A stretch of 64,000 nt of DNA. It comes from Microbulbifer pacificus (GTDB lineage Bacteria > Pseudomonadota > Gammaproteobacteria > Pseudomonadales > Cellvibrionaceae). The notes beneath the pieces were generated by a model. It was given only the letters and a program-made list of their open reading frames with translations, was not told where the DNA came from and did no database searches. Where the stretch lies: NCBI RefSeq assembly GCF_033723955.1, contig NZ_CP137555.1:1179001-1243000 (forward strand), written 5' to 3'. This document shows positions 1-8,896 of the stretch, piece by piece; position 1 is the first letter of the stretch, and each line of letters opens with the position of its first letter. Position numbers and translations under genes: made by a program.

Positions 1-114
1 GGGCAAGCCGGAGTCCCGCGCTTCGCCCTGCAGAGAGTAAAAAAGCTCGCTGATACGGAGAGACTCCGCAGTCAGGTCAACTTCAGTCAGATCTGTCTTT
101 GCCTCGGTGGTCAT
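1..114 (-). CDS. queE: 7-carboxy-7-deazaguanine synthase, N-terminal fragment
   Basis: Only the first 38 codons are in the window; the gene runs off the left edge. After a short variable lead the product reads LRISELFYSLQGEARDSGLP, which matches the conserved opening of QueE just before its radical-SAM cysteine motif. QueE converts 6-carboxytetrahydropterin to 7-carboxy-7-deazaguanine in queuosine synthesis. Position supports the call: queE commonly follows cpoB in gammaproteobacterial tol-pal clusters. The ATG at 112-114 opens the frame. The cysteines that would prove the family lie outside the window. Confidence 0.82.
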   Translation of the reverse strand, partial: MTTEAKTDLTEVDLTAESLRISELFYSLQGEARDSGLP

Positions 115-196
115 TCGCAATCCGTATCCCGCGCTGTGAATATCTCGCACTCAGTCCCGCAGCCACTCCAGAATTAAAGCAGCACACGGCACATAT

Positions 197-229
197 AAAA
201 ACGCCCGGGTGGAGCTAACCACCCGGGCG
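197..229 (-). terminator. Rho-independent terminator after cpoB
   Basis: A perfect 11-bp stem (202-212 with 219-229, loop 213-218) is followed on the minus strand by a run of five T. It sits between cpoB and queE, so it should end the tol-pal-cpoB transcript and leave queE to its own promoter or to readthrough. Confidence 0.8.
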
Positions 230-384
230 CGGGATCATAGATTCTTTTTGATCACAAAACCAGCACCGACTGCCGGCTCCCGGCGGTACCATTCCTGACA
301 CCGCCAGCGCCAAACCTTCCCCTCACGCTCACCATCGTTATGGGCCGATGGTTGCTCAGGACGAAGAGAGTTGCTCGGTACTCG

Positions 385-1221
385 TTAAAAATTTTCCTTC
401 AGGTACTGTTTTGCAAGTCCTGAGGCGCGTTCGCCGCTGGATGCCACCTGCTGCAGCAATTCCTTGGCCTTAGCGTTATCGCCCAACTGGTGGTAAACCG
501 TGCCTAACTTATAACGCCCGTCCCAGACCTTGTTGGAATTGGGGTAGTTATCAAGCAACGACACGAACCAGGTGCGCGCCTCTTCCACATTGCCCTGCAC
601 CAGCGCTATCTCACCCAGCCAGTAGCTGGCGTTGGGTGCATATTGGCCGTTCGGGAAATCCTCCAGGAGGCTCTTGAATGCCTTGCTGGCACCAGCGTAA
701 TCGCCGTTGCGTGCAAGGTCAAAGCTCGCCTGGTAGCGATCCTTCTCGTTTTCGCTGGCTGCCGCGGCGCCACCGTTTGCCGGTGTTTGGGGCTGAACGC
801 CCACACCAGCACCTTCGGCGTCGGTAACTCCGGACTCGGGAGCACCGGTCGCGGGGGCAGTGCCGCTCAGTTTGGAAATCCTGCGGTCGAGATCCATGTA
901 GTCCTCGGTGCGCTGTTGGCGCAGCCGCTTGACTTCATGCCTCAACTCCTCCACAGCGCCTCTCAATTCCTGAACTTCCTGCTGCAGAATCTGCATCTGG
1001 TAGTAGGCGTCCGCCTGCGGGTTTGCCTGCAGGCGGCCGGATGAGCTATCCACACGGCTGGCTAGCTGGGGATAGCTCGAGGGCGGCGGAGTTGCAATGC
1101 CCCGGTTTGTGGTACTGCCGCTGGACAGATCCACCACCGGAGCCTGCGCATACGAGGTCGATACCGCAGCCATAAAGGCTGCGGTAACCGCGATATTTCT
1201 AATCAGAAAAGACAAGTGCAT
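385..1221 (-). CDS. cpoB: Cell division coordinator CpoB (YbgF), TPR protein of the Tol-Pal system
   Basis: This is a 278-residue periplasmic protein. A Sec signal peptide spans about residues 1-25 (AAFMAAVSTSYAQA). A coiled coil follows at about 70-118 (QEVQELRGAVEELRHEVKRL), then three TPR-like repeats from about 160 to the end. This trimerising coiled coil plus TPR plan is that of CpoB, which links Tol-Pal outer-membrane constriction to PBP1B peptidoglycan synthesis at division. It begins 9 nt after the pal stop codon, so it is the last gene of the tolQRAB-pal-cpoB operon. The length is usual for the family. Confidence 0.93.
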   Translation of the reverse strand: MHLSFLIRNIAVTAAFMAAVSTSYAQAPVVDLSSGSTTNRGIATPPPSSYPQLASRVDSSSGRLQANPQADAYYQMQILQQEVQELRGAVEELRHEVKRLRQQRTEDYMDLDRRISKLSGTAPATGAPESGVTDAEGAGVGVQPQTPANGGAAAASENEKDRYQASFDLARNGDYAGASKAFKSLLEDFPNGQYAPNASYWLGEIALVQGNVEEARTWFVSLLDNYPNSNKVWDGRYKLGTVYHQLGDNAKAKELLQQVASSGERASGLAKQYLKENF

Positions 1222-1230
1222 GCTTTCAGA

Positions 1231-1704
1231 TTAGTTGATAACCACACGACGGTTCATAGCGCGGGCGCTTTCGCTGGAGCCTTCCTGAGCCGGACGCTCT
1301 TCACCGTAGCTGATCACTTCCAGGTTAGCGGCGTTTACGCCTTGCAGTACCAGGAAGTCGCGAACGGCGTTGGCACGACGCTCACCCAGGGCCAGGTTGT
1401 ACTCACGGGTACCCAGCTCATCAGCGTGGCCTTCCAGACGTACGGTGCCGGTGGCGCCGCGCATACGGTCAGCGTGCTTGATCAGCAGCTCGCGAGTGGA
1501 AGGCTTCAGCAGGGACTGGTCGAAGTCGAAGTAAACGACATTGTCCAGAGCAACCGGAGCCTGAGTAGTAGTATCCTCAACAACGGGAGGAGGGGTTTGG
1601 TCGACCATGGCGTTGCCAGAGTCTTGGGTATCGGTGCTGGAACAACCGGCCATTACAGCCAGTACGCAAGCCAGACCCAGGCCGGTTTTTACTGATTTGA
1701 ACAT
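1231..1704 (-). CDS. pal: Peptidoglycan-associated lipoprotein Pal
   Basis: This is a 157-residue outer-membrane lipoprotein. The lipobox VMAGC puts the acylated Cys at residue 21. The C-terminal OmpA-like domain (from VYFDFDQSLLKPSTREL, with EGHADELGTREYNLALGERR) binds diaminopimelate in peptidoglycan. Pal is pulled along the envelope by TolB and TolA during division. I chose ATG 1704 over the in-frame TTG at 1710 because GGAG lies 6 nt upstream of the ATG. The gene sits between tolB and cpoB as in most gammaproteobacteria. Confidence 0.95.
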   Translation of the reverse strand: MFKSVKTGLGLACVLAVMAGCSSTDTQDSGNAMVDQTPPPVVEDTTTQAPVALDNVVYFDFDQSLLKPSTRELLIKHADRMRGATGTVRLEGHADELGTREYNLALGERRANAVRDFLVLQGVNAANLEVISYGEERPAQEGSSESARAMNRRVVIN

Positions 1705-1840
1705 AAACAACTCCGCTTTAAGTGTTATCGAAAAATCTTGTCAGATTTACCACCCGGTAACTTTACCGGGCTTTACCTACTTCTTATTTGTTTGACTTCA
1801 CACCCACAGCAAGAACATAAGGCTCACTGTGGGTACTGCA

Positions 1841-3139
1841 TCAATCAAAGTAAGGCGACCACGCCGGTTCGCGGACATTTCCCTGTTGCGAAGGCAGACT
1901 GTATTTGACTCCGGCATCCAGCGACACCGCTGCCAGAATACCCTTGCTCCCCCGCTTGGTGGCGTACATCAGCATCGCGCCGTTGGGCGCAATACTTGGG
2001 GATTCGTCCAGGCGCGTCTCCGTGAGGACACGCATTCTGCCGGAAACGATATCCATCGTAGCGATGGTGAAAACCCCGCTGCTACGATGCACCATAACCA
2101 GCGTTTTGCCATCGGGAGAGACCCGCGGACGTGCGTTGTAATCGCCGTCGAAGGTTAAGCGGTCTACTTGACCCGTGGCAAGAGTCAATTGATAAATTTG
2201 TGGCTTACCTCCCCTGTCGGAAGTGAAAACCAGCGACTTTCCGTCCGGCATCCAGTTCGGTTCGGTATCAATGGAGAAGTGACGGGTCATCCGGGTGAAC
2301 TGACCACTGCGCAAATCGAGCACATAGATCTCCGGGTTGCCATCTTTTGACAGCACCATGGCCAGCTTGGTCCCGTCGGGCGACCAGGTCGGGGAGCTGT
2401 TCAGCCCCTTGAAGTTGGTCAGCTGCTGACGCGCACCGGTGCGCAAATTCTCACGGAAGATCGCCGGGCGCCCGGTCTCGAATGACACGTAAGCCACTTC
2501 CTGCCCGTTGGGCGACCAGCTCGGTGACATTACCGGCGCGCTGAAGCGGCGGATCTGGCGCGCGCGCGCGCCGTCAATGTCTGACAACATCAGTGCATAG
2601 CTGGGCTGTCCACCGCGCTGGGTTTCCTGCACATAGATCATCTGGGTACCGAAGGCCCCACGAATACCGGTAATGGCCTCGTAGATTTCATCCGCGGCGC
2701 GGTGGGCGATATCCCGCAGCTGCTGCGGCCCACCGGTAACCTGCTTGGTAAACATCTTGCTCTGGCCGAAGATGTTCACCAGATCAAAACTCAACAGGTA
2801 ACCACCCGCCTGGGGTTGCATACGCCCGGTTACCACATACTCGGTACCCAGCACACGCCAGTCGCGGAAGCTGACCTCTTCCGGCGTTTTCGGGAAGGAC
2901 AGCATGTCCTCCCTGGGTACTGGTGCGAACAGGCCGCTGCGGCGCAGGTCGGCGGAGATGATCTCGGACACATCTTCCGCCAGCACACCGGTTCCGGACC
3001 AGTCAAACGGGGATACCGCTATCGGGGTTGGATCCTGGTTGCCGCTGGTAATTTCCACCACCAGCTGTGCCCGGGCGGACAGTGCCAGCACACAGCTGAC
3101 CAGTGTCGCTAACATCAGTGAAACGTTCTTTTTCATCAT
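1841..3139 (-). CDS. tolB: Tol-Pal translocation protein TolB
   Basis: This is a 432-residue periplasmic protein. A signal peptide spans about residues 1-24 ([12 protein letters not shown]). An N-terminal alpha/beta domain follows ([20 protein letters not shown]), then a six-bladed propeller of WD40-like repeats, for example [18 protein letters not shown] and [18 protein letters not shown]. TolB binds Pal through the propeller and TolA/colicins through its N-terminus. The start ATG overlaps the tolA stop in an ATGA junction, which implies translational coupling. The size is normal for the family. Confidence 0.96.
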   Translation of the reverse strand: MMKKNVSLMLATLVSCVLALSARAQLVVEITSGNQDPTPIAVSPFDWSGTGVLAEDVSEIISADLRRSGLFAPVPREDMLSFPKTPEEVSFRDWRVLGTEYVVTGRMQPQAGGYLLSFDLVNIFGQSKMFTKQVTGGPQQLRDIAHRAADEIYEAITGIRGAFGTQMIYVQETQRGGQPSYALMLSDIDGARARQIRRFSAPVMSPSWSPNGQEVAYVSFETGRPAIFRENLRTGARQQLTNFKGLNSSPTWSPDGTKLAMVLSKDGNPEIYVLDLRSGQFTRMTRHFSIDTEPNWMPDGKSLVFTSDRGGKPQIYQLTLATGQVDRLTFDGDYNARPRVSPDGKTLVMVHRSSGVFTIATMDIVSGRMRVLTETRLDESPSIAPNGAMLMYATKRGSKGILAAVSLDAGVKYSLPSQQGNVREPAWSPYFD

Positions 3140-3930
3140 TGGCGCAGGTCTTCGGGTCTGAAAATGAGTTTGGTAGTTCGGATCTGCCGCTCAAACAGCG
3201 ACGGTTCCTCGCGGGCCACATCGGCCACTTCCGGGAATACTTCCACCTTCTTGATTGCGGTCAACACCGATCTGTCCACCGCAGCATTGCCACTGCCCTG
3301 GGTAATGGTCGCCGCCACCACCCGGCCGGTTGGCACGAAATTGATCTGAACTTCCACCACCATGCCGTTGCGGGCACTGGGCGGACGGCTCCACACAGCC
3401 TGGATACGCTGCTGGATAGCCTGGGCCACCGACATGACCGCAGTAGCGTCGTCGCTGGCATCCTGGATTTCCTCTTCATCCTCGAGGGCCTCCTCAAAAG
3501 CGCTCTTGCGCTCCTGTTCCAGTTTTTCCTTGCGCTCTTTTTCCTTGCGCTCCTTTTCCTTGCGCTCCTTTTCCTTGCGGGCCTTGTCTGCCGCTTCTTG
3601 TTTCTTGCGCGCCTCGTCAGCCTTGCGCTTTTTGTCCGCCTCTTCCTTTTTCTTGCGTTCAGCAGCAGCCTTGCGTTTCTGGTCTTCCGCCCCCTTCTGC
3701 TGGCGCTCCCGCTCCTGCTGTTGCTGGCGTTGCTTGATCAAATCCACCTTCGGCGGCGCCTTTGGCTTATTGGACTTGGATTCGAGCGTTACCAGTTTCG
3801 CCTGCACGAATTTAGGCATGGGCTTGAGCTCTTTCTTGTGCTCCCCCACCCACCCAAAAGTCAGCACCGCGATCAACAGCGCGTGCAGGGCAACACTTAT
3901 AACGATAGCCGGGCCGTACGAGCCATTCAT
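3136..3930 (-). CDS. tolA: Cell envelope integrity protein TolA
   Basis: This is a 264-residue inner-membrane protein. One N-terminal transmembrane helix spans about residues 8-28 ([20 protein letters not shown]). A highly charged Lys/Glu/Arg/Ala helical domain covers about 55-165, and a C-terminal TonB/TolA-like globular domain contacts TolB and Pal. TolQR uses the proton-motive force to drive TolA across the periplasm. An in-frame GTG lies 60 nt upstream but would overlap tolR. ATG 3930, 16 nt after the tolR stop and just before the membrane helix, is the better start. The helical domain contains a DNA-level tandem repeat. Confidence 0.94.
   Translation of the reverse strand: MNGSYGPAIVISVALHALLIAVLTFGWVGEHKKELKPMPKFVQAKLVTLESKSNKPKAPPKVDLIKQRQQQQERERQQKGAEDQKRKAAAERKKKEEADKKRKADEARKKQEAADKARKEKERKEKERKEKERKEKLEQERKSAFEEALEDEEEIQDASDDATAVMSVAQAIQQRIQAVWSRPPSARNGMVVEVQINFVPTGRVVAATITQGSGNAAVDRSVLTAIKKVEVFPEVADVAREEPSLFERQIRTTKLIFRPEDLRQ
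3524..3579. repeat. 15-nt tandem repeats inside tolA
   Basis: About four copies of a 15-nt unit (ttttccttgcgctcc and near-identical versions) encode repeated ERKEK pentapeptides in the TolA stalk. Because 15 is a multiple of 3, copy-number change would lengthen or shorten the stalk without a frameshift. Confidence 0.75.
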
Positions 3931-3946
3931 ACTGGAACGCCCCGGA

Positions 3947-4378
3947 TCATTCTGAAGGCGGTTCGGTGACGAGACCCACGCTCGGCGCACCCGCCTGCTG
4001 CAGGTGTGTCATTACACCCACGATCAGGCCGTACTTCGCGTCGGTATCCCCCCACACCAGCACCGGAGTTTTCGGCTTCTGGCGCAGTACCTTGGCCACG
4101 GTTTCCTTGATCTCCGGCAGTGGTTTGGCGACCTTTTCATCCTCACCCAGGTTGAGGTAATAGGTGCCATCCGCACGCACGGAAACGATCAGCGGCTCGT
4201 CATCGGTATCCTCGATCGGCGCGGACGGAGCGTCCGGCAGATCGACCTTGACCCCCTGCATCAGCAGCGGCGCGGTCACCATGAAGACGATCAGCAGCAC
4301 CAACATCACGTCGATGTAGGGCACTACGTTGATCTCGGAGACCAGCTTGCGCTTGGGGGCTTTGCGAAAATTGCTCAT
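3947..4378 (-). CDS. tolR: TolR, proton-motive stator protein (ExbD family)
   Basis: This is a 143-residue protein with a short cytoplasmic N-terminus, one transmembrane helix at about residues 17-38 (YIDVMLVLLIVFMVTAPL) and a periplasmic ExbD-like domain. The single membrane aspartate, Asp23, is at the position essential for proton flow in E. coli TolR. TolR works with TolQ to energise TolA. The gene is 35 nt downstream of tolQ and 16 nt upstream of the chosen tolA start, inside the tol operon. Confidence 0.96.
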   Translation of the reverse strand: MSNFRKAPKRKLVSEINVVPYIDVMLVLLIVFMVTAPLLMQGVKVDLPDAPSAPIEDTDDEPLIVSVRADGTYYLNLGEDEKVAKPLPEIKETVAKVLRQKPKTPVLVWGDTDAKYGLIVGVMTHLQQAGAPSVGLVTEPPSE

Positions 4379-4413
4379 GGTTCGACTCTTGGCACAGCTT
4401 CGCTGATGGCGCC

Positions 4414-5106
4414 TTAGCTGGCGGCGTGCACTTTGCGGTGCAGGATGGAGGAGAACTCCTCCGCGAAGGTCTCATAGCTGGACAGCAGCCACTCTGCCTT
4501 GGCGGAGTAGCGGTTGTAGGCCATCACCGCAGGAATGGCGGCAAACAGCCCCATCGCGGTAGCCACCAGTGCCTCGGAGATACCCGGCGCTACGGTGGCG
4601 ATGGTCGCCTGGTGCATGGTGGCAAGTCCGCGGAAGGAGTTCATGATGCCCCACACGGTGCCGAACAGACCGATGTAGGGACTGACGGAACCCACGGTGG
4701 CAAGGAACGGCAGGTTCATTTCCACCTTCTCCTGCTCCCGGGACATGGCCACGCGCATCGCGCGCTCGGTACCTTCCATTACCGCCGCCGGGCTGCTCTT
4801 GCCCTGCTGGCGCAGACGGGTGAATTCGGTGAAACCCGCGCGAAACAGGGATTCGACACCGTCGATCTTGCCCTTTTCCGCCGCGGCATTGCCATCGCGA
4901 AACAGCTGGTTCAGGTCCGAACCGGACCAGAACCGGCGCTCAAAATTGATCATGGCCTTGCGCGCGCGGGACAGGTAGGTACCGCGCTGGATGATCATCA
5001 CCCAGGAGACGACTGAGGCCATGAGCAGCATCAGCATTACCAGCTGTACCAGCAGACTGGCGCTGGAAATCAGCCCCCACAGAGAAAGTTGTTCACCGGC
5101 ATTCAT
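4414..5106 (-). CDS. tolQ: TolQ, proton channel protein (MotA/ExbB family)
   Basis: This is a 230-residue integral membrane protein with three predicted helices (about 14-38, 134-156 and 168-195). The family signature LPFLATVGSVSPYIGLFGTV is followed by a GLFAAIPAVMAYN helix. It forms the pentameric stator around TolR. The gene starts 4 nt after the ybgC stop, as in the classic ybgC-tolQRAB-pal-cpoB order. The length equals that of E. coli TolQ. Confidence 0.96.
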   Translation of the reverse strand: MNAGEQLSLWGLISSASLLVQLVMLMLLMASVVSWVMIIQRGTYLSRARKAMINFERRFWSGSDLNQLFRDGNAAAEKGKIDGVESLFRAGFTEFTRLRQQGKSSPAAVMEGTERAMRVAMSREQEKVEMNLPFLATVGSVSPYIGLFGTVWGIMNSFRGLATMHQATIATVAPGISEALVATAMGLFAAIPAVMAYNRYSAKAEWLLSSYETFAEEFSSILHRKVHAAS

Positions 5107-5110
5107 GTTG

Positions 5111-5515
5111 TTAACTCACTGCCTTCAATGCTTGATAGATGGATTCGGGTAGAGCGCACGGTTTGCGGCTGGCGTCGTCGACGCAGGCCACTTTGACCAC
5201 ACCCTCGCAAATAATTTCATCGCCGCGCCAGATTTTCTGTTCAAAGGTAACGGCGGCACGCCCCAGCTTGCCGATGGCGGCACTGGCCTGCAATTGGTCG
5301 TCTAATATTGCAGACTTTTTATACTGAACCTGCGCTGAATGGACGACCAGTAACAGGCCCTGCTGTGGCATTGCGGGCTTATCATAGCCGAGAGCGCGGA
5401 CCAATTCTGTGCGGGCGCGCTCCATATACTTTAGATAATTTACGTAATACACGATGCCGCCAGCATCGGTATCTTCGATGTAGACACGAATGGGAATTTG
5501 AAAGGGTTCTGACAC
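5111..5515 (-). CDS. ybgC: Tol-Pal-associated acyl-CoA thioesterase YbgC
   Basis: This is a 134-residue hotdog-fold thioesterase. The catalytic motif IEDTDAGGIVYYVNYL carries the active-site Asp near residue 17. YbgC hydrolyses short acyl-CoA or acyl-ACP thioesters and is linked to phospholipid enzymes at the inner membrane. It is the first gene of the tol operon here. The start is GTG at 5513-5515, supported by an AAGGA Shine-Dalgarno site 6 nt upstream. No unusual residues were noted. Confidence 0.93.
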   Translation of the reverse strand: MSEPFQIPIRVYIEDTDAGGIVYYVNYLKYMERARTELVRALGYDKPAMPQQGLLLVVHSAQVQYKKSAILDDQLQASAAIGKLGRAAVTFEQKIWRGDEIICEGVVKVACVDDASRKPCALPESIYQALKAVS

Positions 5516-5648
5516 AAATTGTCCTTAAATCGCCGACCGCGAACTCGGTTTTTCTTGTCTTCTGCGGTTTTGGAGCCGCCGTAAACTCATTAGAAGTGCC
5601 GGCGGCGACCAACGATGGACACCATGCTACAGGATGACGACCGGTTCG

Positions 5649-6668
5649 TCAGGCCCGGTCAGGCTTGGGAATACCGAAATGTTCATACGCCAGCGCGGTC
5701 ACTACCCGCCCGCGGGGGGTGCGGGTGATATAGCCCTGCTGGATCAGATAGGGTTCGAGCACATCTTCGATGGTATCGCGCTCTTCGCTGATGGCAGCAG
5801 CGAGACTATCTACTCCCACCGGGCCGCCATCAAACTTCTCGATCATGGTGAGCAGCATGCGGCGATCGAGCTGATCGAAACCGCGCGCGTCCACATTGAG
5901 CATATTGAGCGCGCGATCGGCAGTTTCAGCACACACATGACCGTTGCCTTTCACTTCCGCATAGTCGCGCACCCGACGCAACAGGCGGTTGGCGATACGC
6001 GGGGTACCGCGAGCACGGCAAGCCACTTCGCGGGCCCCGCCCTCATCCATCTCCACGCCCATCAGGCGGGCAGACCGGGCAACGATGCTGGTGAGGTCGT
6101 CGATATTGTAGAACTCGAGTCGCTGCACAATGCCAAAGCGATCCCGCAGCGGCGAGGTGAGCAGGCCCGCACGCGTAGTCGCGCCCACCAGGGTAAACGG
6201 CGGCAGGTCGAGTTTGATCGAACGTGCAGCCGGCCCTTCACCGATCATGATATCGAGCTGGTAGTCCTCCATCGCCGGATACAGCACCTCCTCCACATGG
6301 GGGCTCAGGCGGTGGATCTCGTCGATAAACAGCACATCACCGGGTTCCAGGTTGGTCATGATGGCCGCGAGATCGCCGGCTTTTTCCAGTACCGGACCGG
6401 ATGTGGTCTTGATCGCCACCCCCATTTCGGCGGCGATGATGTTGGCCAACGTGGTCTTACCGAGACCGGGCGGCCCGAATACCAGAGTGTGGTCCAGCGC
6501 TTCGTTACGCAACTTTGCCGCCTGGATAAAAATTTCCATCTGCTCGCGCACCACCGGCTGGCCGACGTAATCGGACAGGGATTTGGGGCGCACGGCGCGG
6601 TCGTACTGCTCTTCCTGGCCGGAGGGGCCGATGGGTTCAGGGGCGATGAGTCGATCGGCTTCAATCAC
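5649..6668 (-). CDS. ruvB: Holliday junction branch migration ATPase RuvB
   Basis: This is a 339-residue AAA+ motor. It has the RuvB-specific N-terminus ([12 protein letters not shown]), Walker [14 protein letters not shown], Walker [10 protein letters not shown], sensor 1 LVGATTRAG and a C-terminal winged helix ([20 protein letters not shown]). Hexameric RuvB drives branch migration on RuvA-bound four-way junctions. It follows ruvA and ruvC. The start is a GTG with a weak purine-rich site; no better in-frame codon lies nearby. A 14-nt tandem duplication separates it from ruvA. Confidence 0.96.
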   Translation of the reverse strand: MIEADRLIAPEPIGPSGQEEQYDRAVRPKSLSDYVGQPVVREQMEIFIQAAKLRNEALDHTLVFGPPGLGKTTLANIIAAEMGVAIKTTSGPVLEKAGDLAAIMTNLEPGDVLFIDEIHRLSPHVEEVLYPAMEDYQLDIMIGEGPAARSIKLDLPPFTLVGATTRAGLLTSPLRDRFGIVQRLEFYNIDDLTSIVARSARLMGVEMDEGGAREVACRARGTPRIANRLLRRVRDYAEVKGNGHVCAETADRALNMLNVDARGFDQLDRRMLLTMIEKFDGGPVGVDSLAAAISEERDTIEDVLEPYLIQQGYITRTPRGRVVTALAYEHFGIPKPDRA

Positions 6669-6676
6669 GGGGCATT

Positions 6677-6708
6677 CTCAAAAATTCAGGCTCAAAAATT
6701 CAGGCTCA
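6677..6708. repeat. 14-nt tandem duplication between ruvA and ruvB
   Basis: The unit ctcaaaaattcagg occurs twice back to back (6677-6690 and 6691-6704), followed by a partial third copy. It fills most of the short ruvA-ruvB gap. It looks like a slippage duplication with no obvious function. Confidence 0.85.
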
Positions 6709-6713
6709 GATAA

Positions 6714-7325
6714 TCAGGCCGGAGCCATGCTCTTAAGGGCGTGTCGGATCAGGGTGGCACTGTCGGCGTCGGGCTGATCCTTGGCCGCACGGGCGACCAT
6801 TTTGCTGGCGTCGGTGGGTTTGTAGCCCAGGGCGACCAGAGCACTTTCGGCTTCGCCAGCGTGGTCCATTTTGGGTTCGGCATTCACCGCCAACAGCGGG
6901 ATGTCCCCAAGGTCGCCGGCCTGCGGGGTGAGCTTGCCGCGCAGTTCGATGATCAGGCGTTCGGCTGTCTTTTTACCCACACCGGGCACTTTCACCAGCG
7001 CACCGACATTGTCGTCGGCCACGCAGCGTGCCAGCGCGGCGCCGTCGAGACCGGAGAGAATCGCCAGCGCCATTTTCGGACCGACACCGTTGACCTTGAT
7101 CAGGATACGAAACAGCTGGCGATCGGATTCGCGGATAAAACCGAATAGCTGCTGGGAGGTTTCCGATACCGCCAGGTGGGTGTGCAGCTGTACATTGCCG
7201 CCCAACTGAGGCAGTTCAAAGATGGTGGTCATGGGGGCGAGCACTTCGTAGCCAACGCCCTGGACGTCTAGCAAAAGTTGCGGTGGCTGAACCGCAGCCA
7301 GTTTACCGGTGAGTCTTCCGATCAT
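6714..7325 (-). CDS. ruvA: Holliday junction-binding protein RuvA
   Basis: This is a 203-residue protein. It has an N-terminal OB fold (MIGRLTGKLAAVQPPQLLLD), two helix-hairpin-helix motifs (IKVNGVGPKMALAIL and VKVPGVGKKTAERLI) and a C-terminal RuvB-contacting domain (ESALVALGYKPTDASKMV). RuvA tetramers hold the Holliday junction square-planar for RuvB and RuvC. The gene lies between ruvC and ruvB, as usual in gammaproteobacteria. Confidence 0.96.
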   Translation of the reverse strand: MIGRLTGKLAAVQPPQLLLDVQGVGYEVLAPMTTIFELPQLGGNVQLHTHLAVSETSQQLFGFIRESDRQLFRILIKVNGVGPKMALAILSGLDGAALARCVADDNVGALVKVPGVGKKTAERLIIELRGKLTPQAGDLGDIPLLAVNAEPKMDHAGEAESALVALGYKPTDASKMVARAAKDQPDADSATLIRHALKSMAPA

Positions 7326-7376
7326 TGTTGTTCCAGATTTTATTCAAGGTTCCGGGATAGGCGTCTTTCAGACCAG

Positions 7377-7907
7377 TCAGGTAACACTCAACCGCCCGCG
7401 CCGGAATCTGGCGCGCGAGCCTGTGGAGGCCTGAATCAGCGTCTGCATGGTGTGCATGTGGCAAAGCGCCACTGCAAGCGCATCCGCGGCGTCTTCCTGT
7501 GGTGACGCCGGCAGTTTCAGCAGGGTTTTCACCATGTGCTGCACCTGCAGCTTGTCCGCCGCACCGTTGCCCACCACAGCCTGCTTCACCTTGCGTGCCT
7601 CGTACTCCGACACTGGCAGATCCGCATTGGTGGCGGCGACGATGGCCGCCCCTCGCGCCTGCCCCAGCTTCAGAGCCGAGCCAGCACTCTTGGACATGAA
7701 TACGTTTTCGATGGCCATCTGCTGCGGTTGATACTGCTGGGCGATCTGACTGACCGCATCGAAAATGAGCTTGAGGCGCTCCGGCAGCGGGGCATCCGGT
7801 ATGCGGATTACACCACTGGCCACATAGCGTGCGTTCGAGCGCTCCACATCGATCAGGCCGTAGCCGGTCTTGCGCGAGCCGGGATCTATCCCCAGGATTC
7901 GGGTCAC
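7377..7907 (-). CDS. ruvC: Crossover junction endonuclease RuvC
   Basis: This is a 176-residue RNase H-fold resolvase. Catalytic acidic residues are visible in [21 protein letters not shown] and [12 protein letters not shown]. RuvC cuts Holliday junctions symmetrically. I chose GTG 7907 because it gives [10 protein letters not shown], matching homologue N-termini, and has AGGGGG 9 nt upstream. An in-frame ATG at 7928 would add seven residues and has no Shine-Dalgarno site. A LexA-box-like sequence lies just upstream. Confidence 0.93.
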   Translation of the reverse strand: MTRILGIDPGSRKTGYGLIDVERSNARYVASGVIRIPDAPLPERLKLIFDAVSQIAQQYQPQQMAIENVFMSKSAGSALKLGQARGAAIVAATNADLPVSEYEARKVKQAVVGNGAADKLQVQHMVKTLLKLPASPQEDAADALAVALCHMHTMQTLIQASTGSRARFRRGRLSVT

Positions 7908-7920
7908 GGCTGCCAGCCCC

Positions 7921-7936
7921 CTGTACATTTATACAA
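7921..7936. promoter_or_regulatory. Possible LexA (SOS) box upstream of ruvC
   Basis: CTGTACATTTATACAA matches the CTGT-N8-ACAG LexA consensus except for its last base, and the spacer is AT-rich. It lies 14-29 nt upstream of the chosen ruvC start. SOS control of ruv genes is known in E. coli; here it is inferred from this one site. Confidence 0.4.
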
Positions 7937-8005
7937 TTCTGGCGGGAAGTGTCCCAAGGTGATCGCGGGGCGTCAAGGCGAATGGGGAGTCTCGATGTCG
8001 AGATA

Positions 8006-8030
8006 CAAAAATGCCCCGACATGCGGGGCA
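8006..8030 (-). terminator. Rho-independent terminator after yebC
   Basis: A 7-bp GC stem (8012-8018 with 8024-8030) is followed on the minus strand by TTTTTG. It lies between the yebC stop and ruvC, so the two genes are probably separate transcription units. Confidence 0.7.
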
Positions 8031-8057
8031 CTTTTAACGAAAGACGAAGCCGAGGAC

Positions 8058-8801
8058 TCAGTCCAGCTCCGCCATTACCTCTTCCGGGATATCTGCATTG
8101 GTATAGACGTTCTGCACATCGTCCAGATCTTCCAGCATGTCCACCAGTGCCATCACCTTCTCTGCGCCCTCCTTGTCGAGGGCTACGGTGGTAGACGGGA
8201 TCATTGCGATCTCCGCGCCGCCTGGGGCAAATCCCGCTGCGGAAAGCGCCTCTTTTACCGACATGTAATCGGTAAACTCGGTGGTCACTTCGATACTGCC
8301 GTCGTCGCTGGTAACGATATCCTCGGCACCGGCCTCCAGCGCGGCTTCCATCAGTGCATCCTCATCCACGCCGGACTCGTAGAACATCTGGCCCTTGCGG
8401 GAAAAGAGATAGGCCACGGAGCCATCGGTTCCCAGGTTGCCGCCGCGCTTGGTGAACGCGTGGCGCACCTCGCTGACGGTGCGGTTGCGGTTGTCGGTGA
8501 GGCACTCCACCAGCACCGCGACACCGCCAACGCCGTAACCTTCGTAGGTCACGGATTCGTAGTTGTCGCCGTCATTGGCGCCGGCACCGCGGGCAATCGC
8601 CTTGTCGATGGTGTCGCGCTTCATGTTCGCGCCCAGGGCCTTGTCGATGGTGGCACGCAGGGTGGGGTTGTCATCCGGGTTTCCGCCGGCCTTGGCGGCG
8701 ACGGTCAGCTCGCGAATGATCTTGGTGAAAATCTTGCCCCGCTTGGCATCCTGTGCGGCCTTGCGGTGCTTGATATTGGCCCATTTACTGTGTCCCGCCA
8801 T
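8058..8801 (-). CDS. yebC: YebC/PmpR family DNA-binding regulator or translation factor
   Basis: This 247-residue protein starts [20 protein letters not shown], the hallmark of the YebC/TACO1 family. The typical features [18 protein letters not shown] and an acidic C-terminus are present. Members are described as transcription regulators (PmpR) and, in the TACO1 branch, as factors that help ribosomes through polyproline stretches. ATG 8801 has GGGGGAG 6 nt upstream, so I preferred it to an upstream in-frame codon. It lies between aspS and ruvC, its usual neighbours. Confidence 0.94.
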   Translation of the reverse strand: MAGHSKWANIKHRKAAQDAKRGKIFTKIIRELTVAAKAGGNPDDNPTLRATIDKALGANMKRDTIDKAIARGAGANDGDNYESVTYEGYGVGGVAVLVECLTDNRNRTVSEVRHAFTKRGGNLGTDGSVAYLFSRKGQMFYESGVDEDALMEAALEAGAEDIVTSDDGSIEVTTEFTDYMSVKEALSAAGFAPGGAEIAMIPSTTVALDKEGAEKVMALVDMLEDLDDVQNVYTNADIPEEVMAELD

Positions 8802-8839
8802 CGTCAACTCCCCCGATTTGGCTCCGAAATCCATAGCTT

Positions 8840-8876
8840 AAAAATGAAAAAGGCTTCCGGTGGCGGCCGGAAGCCT
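8840..8876 (-). terminator. Rho-independent terminator after aspS
   Basis: A perfect 10-bp stem (8851-8860 with 8867-8876, loop tggcgg) is followed on the minus strand by TTTTTCATTTTT. It separates aspS from yebC. Confidence 0.8.
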
Positions 8877-8896
8877 GGACCAGAAGCCGGGTGGGC

